Shown here piece by piece: positions 60,749-64,000 of a stretch of DNA of 64,000 nucleotides (position 1 is its first letter; every line of letters begins with the position of its first letter). The translations under genes were made by a program, and so were the position numbers. Below the pieces are notes generated by a model. That model saw only the letters and a list, made by a program, of their open reading frames with translations, had not been told where the DNA came from and ran no database searches. The stretch covers positions 1 to 64,000 of the forward strand of contig FXAI01000011.1 of the NCBI GenBank assembly GCA_900177435.1, read 5' to 3'. The DNA is from Alteromonadaceae bacterium Bs31 (lineage in GTDB: Bacteria; Pseudomonadota; Gammaproteobacteria; Pseudomonadales; Cellvibrionaceae).

Positions 60749-62761
60749 TTAAAACTGGTACCTGGCTTTTACCCAAAGCTGCTGCCCCGGTTCATTAACT
60801 CTTACCGGGTCTGGGTTAAAGGGATCGGAGTTGGCAGTATTTACATGGTAGGCATAGCTTTCGTTGAACAGGTTTTCTATTCCACCTTGCAGGCGGAAGG
60901 CCTTGGTGGGTGTCCAGTGGGCGTAGAGGTTAAGTATGCCAAAGCTGTCGCTAGGGCCTGCGTCGTTACTGGGGTCAAAATTATCTTGCTCGGCGGCCGC
61001 CACAATTTCCGCGCCCATACGCCATTTACTAAGTTGGTAGTCCAAGCTCAGGCGTGCTTCCAGGGGAGAGATTTGGCCAAGGTCTCCGTTATCGCCTTTG
61101 CCTCGCAGGTAGCTCAGTGCGGCGCTGCTGTTCCAGTGTTCACCAAAGCTGTATTGGCCATCCAGTTCCATGCCGTAAAGCTGGGCGCTAATGTTTCGGT
61201 AGAGTGTCGCGCTGTCTTGGTTGAAGCGTTCGATGTAATCGCTCACTTCGTCCCAAAATACCGTAGCAGACCAGCTCTGCTGCTCTTTTTTCTTAAGCAG
61301 GCTGAGGTCCAGCTGATGATGTACTTCCGAGGCTATGTCTGGTCGACCCACCCAGGTTCTGCCTTGAGCAGAGCGGGCGATGTACTGTTCCGCTGCATCT
61401 GGTGCACGAACACTGCGGCTGAGGTTGGTGCTAAATAGCAGGTCTTTACTGAGTGTTCTGTCCCAACCCAATACCGCACTAAGGTGATTGTTATCCCGCG
61501 CTTGTGCGCTTGCGCCGTAGGCATTTTGGTAGAGAGTATTGGGTGTGGCGCTGCCCATCATACCGGCGGTTTGGTCGGCACGGGTGGCATCGGAGGAAAA
61601 CTGATCCAGGCGCAAACCAAAACGAAGTAAGTCTTTACTACCTGCTTGTCTATCTAGTTCAGCGAAGATGCCTGTGTTTGCCTGTTCCACGCCGGGCCAC
61701 ATGATGGACATCAGCATGTCGTAACTGCCATTTTTTCCCATGTCCATATAGAGCTCTGCATTGCGTTCATTGGCGCGGTGATCCAAGCCAAAGCGCCATA
61801 CCTGTGCAGGGTTTTCTATTGTTGCCAGCCATCGGCCACCCTGGGTTTCCGATTGGCTGGGAGCTGCGGCACCGTTGGGGTTCATCGGCATGCGTTCGCG
61901 AACGGTGTAGTTGTCCATCAAGTGGTCTACGTCGCTTTGGTAGAGTGTAAATTCAAAGTTGTCGATTAGTGCCTGGCCTTGATATTGCCATTTCAAACGG
62001 TAGGTTTTCGAGTCTGTCCAGGGGGAGTCCATGCCGTTTCCTGCGAACCAGACATCGTCTTCGCTTACTCCTTCATAGCTAAACTGAAGGTAGTGATTTG
62101 CGTTTATGTCTGCGCCCGCAATTATGCCGTGGCTGTTGGAGTCATAGGCCGAGGCGGTTTTATTTCCGTCGCCGTCTTCGTAGTTGTCGGAACTGGAAAT
62201 ATCGCCAAATAGTCGGGCAAAGGCTTTTTCGTTGCCAAGCACAAGGTTGGCGCTAGCGGAGCTAAGCTCTGAATTGGTGGTGTGACCGAGGTTAACTGAA
62301 CCCAATACGCTTTTCTCTTTGAGGTCTGGCCTGCGGTGTTCAAACAGCAAAGTGCCGCCGCTGCCGCCAGCACCATAAATGACCGAGCGGTGCCCTTTGA
62401 TGATGGTAAGCGAGTCGAAATTTTCCAGTGCGGTATAGGTCGTGGGTGGGTCCATGCGGCCGGGGCAGGCGCCGAAGGTATAGGCACCGTCGGTCATTAT
62501 ATTTAGCTGGTTTTGTGATTGGCCGCGAATAATGGGCTCAAAACCGCGACCGCCGCGGCGAGTTGCAGTCATACCGTTGACGGAGCGCAGTAGCTCGCCT
62601 GCATCATGCACCGGTCGGCTGAGGGCTTGTTGTGAGCTGAGTTCTTCATTGGTGGTGGGATTGCCGCGGCCAATCACATCCACCACTTCGATGGGTAAAT
62701 CACTGGCGAAGCTTGCGCTACATAAAAAACAAATAGGCAGAGTGAGGTACTTATTATGCAT
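60749..62761 (-). CDS. TonB-dependent copper receptor (OprC/NosA-like)
   Basis: The 670-residue outer-membrane receptor has a signal peptide (about 1-19), a plug domain (about 35-150) and a 22-strand barrel ending in aromatic ARYQF. The plug carries TDGAYTFGACPGRMDPPTTY. Its C99xxxM103 pair (CxxxM) is the copper-binding site known in OprC, and the IIKGHRSVIYGAGGSGGTLLF block is that family's hallmark. OprC-like proteins take up copper at the outer membrane; NosA supplies nitrous oxide reductase. The SD AGGAGAG is in a hairpin arm in front of the ATG. No partner genes are near, and the terminator at 60711 closes the unit. Confidence 0.9.
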   Translation of the reverse strand: MHNKYLTLPICFLCSASFASDLPIEVVDVIGRGNPTTNEELSSQQALSRPVHDAGELLRSVNGMTATRRGGRGFEPIIRGQSQNQLNIMTDGAYTFGACPGRMDPPTTYTALENFDSLTIIKGHRSVIYGAGGSGGTLLFEHRRPDLKEKSVLGSVNLGHTTNSELSSASANLVLGNEKAFARLFGDISSSDNYEDGDGNKTASAYDSNSHGIIAGADINANHYLQFSYEGVSEDDVWFAGNGMDSPWTDSKTYRLKWQYQGQALIDNFEFTLYQSDVDHLMDNYTVRERMPMNPNGAAAPSQSETQGGRWLATIENPAQVWRFGLDHRANERNAELYMDMGKNGSYDMLMSIMWPGVEQANTGIFAELDRQAGSKDLLRFGLRLDQFSSDATRADQTAGMMGSATPNTLYQNAYGASAQARDNNHLSAVLGWDRTLSKDLLFSTNLSRSVRAPDAAEQYIARSAQGRTWVGRPDIASEVHHQLDLSLLKKKEQQSWSATVFWDEVSDYIERFNQDSATLYRNISAQLYGMELDGQYSFGEHWNSSAALSYLRGKGDNGDLGQISPLEARLSLDYQLSKWRMGAEIVAAAEQDNFDPSNDAGPSDSFGILNLYAHWTPTKAFRLQGGIENLFNESYAYHVNTANSDPFNPDPVRVNEPGQQLWVKARYQF

Positions 62762-62767
62762 TTATTA

Positions 62768-62787
62768 TTCTCTCCTGTTGGAGAGAA
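62768..62787 (-). promoter_or_regulatory. Hairpin overlapping the copper receptor ribosome-binding site
   Basis: A perfect 8-bp inverted repeat (TTCTCTCC / GGAGAGAA, loop 4) lies on the leader, 6 bp before the ATG. The second arm on the minus strand contains the Shine-Dalgarno, so folding would mask it. Confidence 0.6.
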
Positions 62788-62890
62788 GTATTTTAGGGGG
62801 AAATTACCGCAGCAAAATGTGACATATGGTCGCACCCTTCAGCAAGTGCGAACTGTGGGCCGGAGCGTGCCCGCCGATGAAGATTGCGAG

Positions 62891-63832
62891 TTAAGGGTTT
62901 GTACTTGCCAGTTGCGCTCTAAGTTCAGTAAAAAACGCCCGCATTTTTTCTCCGTTTGACTGCCCAAGCCGCAGCATCATCTTTTGAGCGTTGGGCAAAG
63001 CCTCAAGTTTTGGGTCCAGAAACTGGTACTGCACGCTCACCAGCACCAGCTCGGGCTCGCCTTCTAGTTGCGGGGTGGCTAACAGCATGTCGATGGCGGA
63101 AAGCATAGCGGTGTGGAACTGCTCAGGGCCTTCGCCCAGTTCTTGATGAGCCTGCTGCATCAGTGGGTAAAAACGCTGGTAAAGGGCGCTCATGGCGCCG
63201 ATGTCGAGTTTGCTAAGCAGCTCGATATGGCTGTCATAGCGCCCCTGATTTTTCAAAGGATTTTTGAATACTGCGGTGTTAATTGTAACAGCAGGGTCTT
63301 TTGGGTTTGGGATTTCAACCATGCGGCCAATAGCCTGCGCTTTAAAAGCGGAATCCGGCCCGGCCACTGGTCTGTACTGGTTAACCACATTGCCCTTGCT
63401 GATGTTGTAAACGGCGCGGACAAACTTGCGAATAATTTCTTCCGGTGCGAGTAAGTCTGCCAGTGTGGGCAAGGCATTTTCTTCAATCAGTTGCTGGCTT
63501 AGGTACTGGTCGCTGTTATCGAGCTCCGGCAGTGGTTCGGGGGTGATCTCTGGCGCGGTTTCCACTGGGGGGGCTGGCGCTATGCTGGGTTGTGGCCTTG
63601 GTGTAGGCAGGGGTGTGGGTATCGGGCTTGGCGCAGCAACAATAAGGGGTGGTTTGTGCTGTTGTGAGAAGTAGTAAGCCGCGCCGGCCCCAGCGAGGAT
63701 GATTATCAACAAAGCCAGCCCGATAAGCCCGTAGGGCGGGCGTTTTTCTAAGCTCGCTTTGCGTCGGGGATCGTCACTGTCGTCCTCAAGCTCGAGGTCG
63801 CCGAGATTGTTTGTCCCTTCATGGTCGCGCAT
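62891..63832 (-). CDS. DUF3014 domain membrane protein
   Basis: The 313-residue protein starts with an acidic cytosolic region (about 1-25), a membrane helix at about 37-57 (GLIGLALLIIILAGAGAAYYF), and a Pro-rich linker (about 63-105, PSPIPTPLPTPRPQPSIAP). The C-terminal DUF3014 domain (about 115-310) follows: VRAVYNISKGNVV and GRYDSHIELLSKLD. DUF3014 proteins are membrane-anchored, periplasmic and of unknown role. ATG at 63832 with GGGGAAAA directly upstream is preferred over a longer frame to 63916. Nothing recognisable follows from 63833 to 64000. Confidence 0.85.
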   Translation of the reverse strand: MRDHEGTNNLGDLELEDDSDDPRRKASLEKRPPYGLIGLALLIIILAGAGAAYYFSQQHKPPLIVAAPSPIPTPLPTPRPQPSIAPAPPVETAPEITPEPLPELDNSDQYLSQQLIEENALPTLADLLAPEEIIRKFVRAVYNISKGNVVNQYRPVAGPDSAFKAQAIGRMVEIPNPKDPAVTINTAVFKNPLKNQGRYDSHIELLSKLDIGAMSALYQRFYPLMQQAHQELGEGPEQFHTAMLSAIDMLLATPQLEGEPELVLVSVQYQFLDPKLEALPNAQKMMLRLGQSNGEKMRAFFTELRAQLASTNP

Positions 63833-64000
63833 TTTTCCCCCAAAGAATCTTTTAACTACTTCCTGTTGAGACGGGCTAGGGAAGGCATAGTTCCTTGGGC
63901 CGGTCCGGTCGGGCAAGTGTAAGCAATTTTTGTATCTATCCGCTTGCTTTTATGATTCAAAGGCGCTGTTTTTTGATCTTAGACACTTGCATCTTTGCTC

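Overview
The window looks like chromosomal DNA from a Gram-negative gammaproteobacterium, most likely a marine, plant-polysaccharide-degrading member of the Cellvibrionaceae (Saccharophagus, Teredinibacter, Cellvibrio, Simiduia type). The main reasons are serine-rich linkers in secreted lipoproteins (24156-26696 and 45457-46866), scattered carbohydrate-active enzymes (a GH10 xylanase, a GH35-like beta-galactosidase and a CE2-like esterase), a rhombosortase, an orphan PEP-CTERM protein, and the layout of the aa3 oxidase operon. The genus is an inference; no rRNA or tRNA gene was found to anchor it.

Layout. 1-10.4 kb holds a MATE exporter and a full aa3-type cytochrome c oxidase locus: subunits II, I and III, Cox11, SURF1, a SCO-like protein, heme A and heme O synthases, and SCO. 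10.5-12.1 kb has a soluble amidase with two peptidoglycan-binding repeats and an SH3 lipoprotein. 12.2-17.5 kb is an MMPL/RND, LolA-like and beta-barrel export operon with its TetR regulator; matching operators lie in front of both transcription units. 17.6-23.9 kb has a transglutaminase, a CPA2 antiporter, a Cache-PAS-CBS-DUF294 sensor and two small genes. 24.1-31.6 kb has a polyserine propeller lipoprotein, a rhombosortase, a CE2-like esterase, a methyltransferase, a YiaK-type reductase and a chemoreceptor. 31.7-34.1 kb carries an isolated phage-type holin/muramidase pair and a PEP-CTERM protein.

34.1-36.2 kb is an ammonium transporter with a sigma-54 promoter and a coupled gene of unknown function. 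37.0-41.2 kb is a MacB-like ABC exporter with its adaptor. 41.3-45.3 kb is a GIDE-GIDE-LemA fusion with an integral-membrane alpha/beta hydrolase. 45.4-49.9 kb has a second polyserine lipoprotein, a GH35-like enzyme and an AhpD-like protein. 50.2-52.9 kb is a toxin locus with a degenerate ketosynthase, an AHH nuclease and a DUF1629 immunity protein. 53-57 kb is gene-poor and AT-rich with small genes. 57.1-59.4 kb is a GH10/membrane-protein operon facing a MarR gene across two tandem palindromes. The window ends with DUF3465, VOC, an OprC-like copper receptor and DUF3014 genes.

The most promising places for undescribed biology are the degenerate ketosynthase/AHH/DUF1629 locus, the MarR-controlled membrane protein plus GH10 module, the double-GIDE LemA fusion with its hydrolase, and the isolated lysis cassette.
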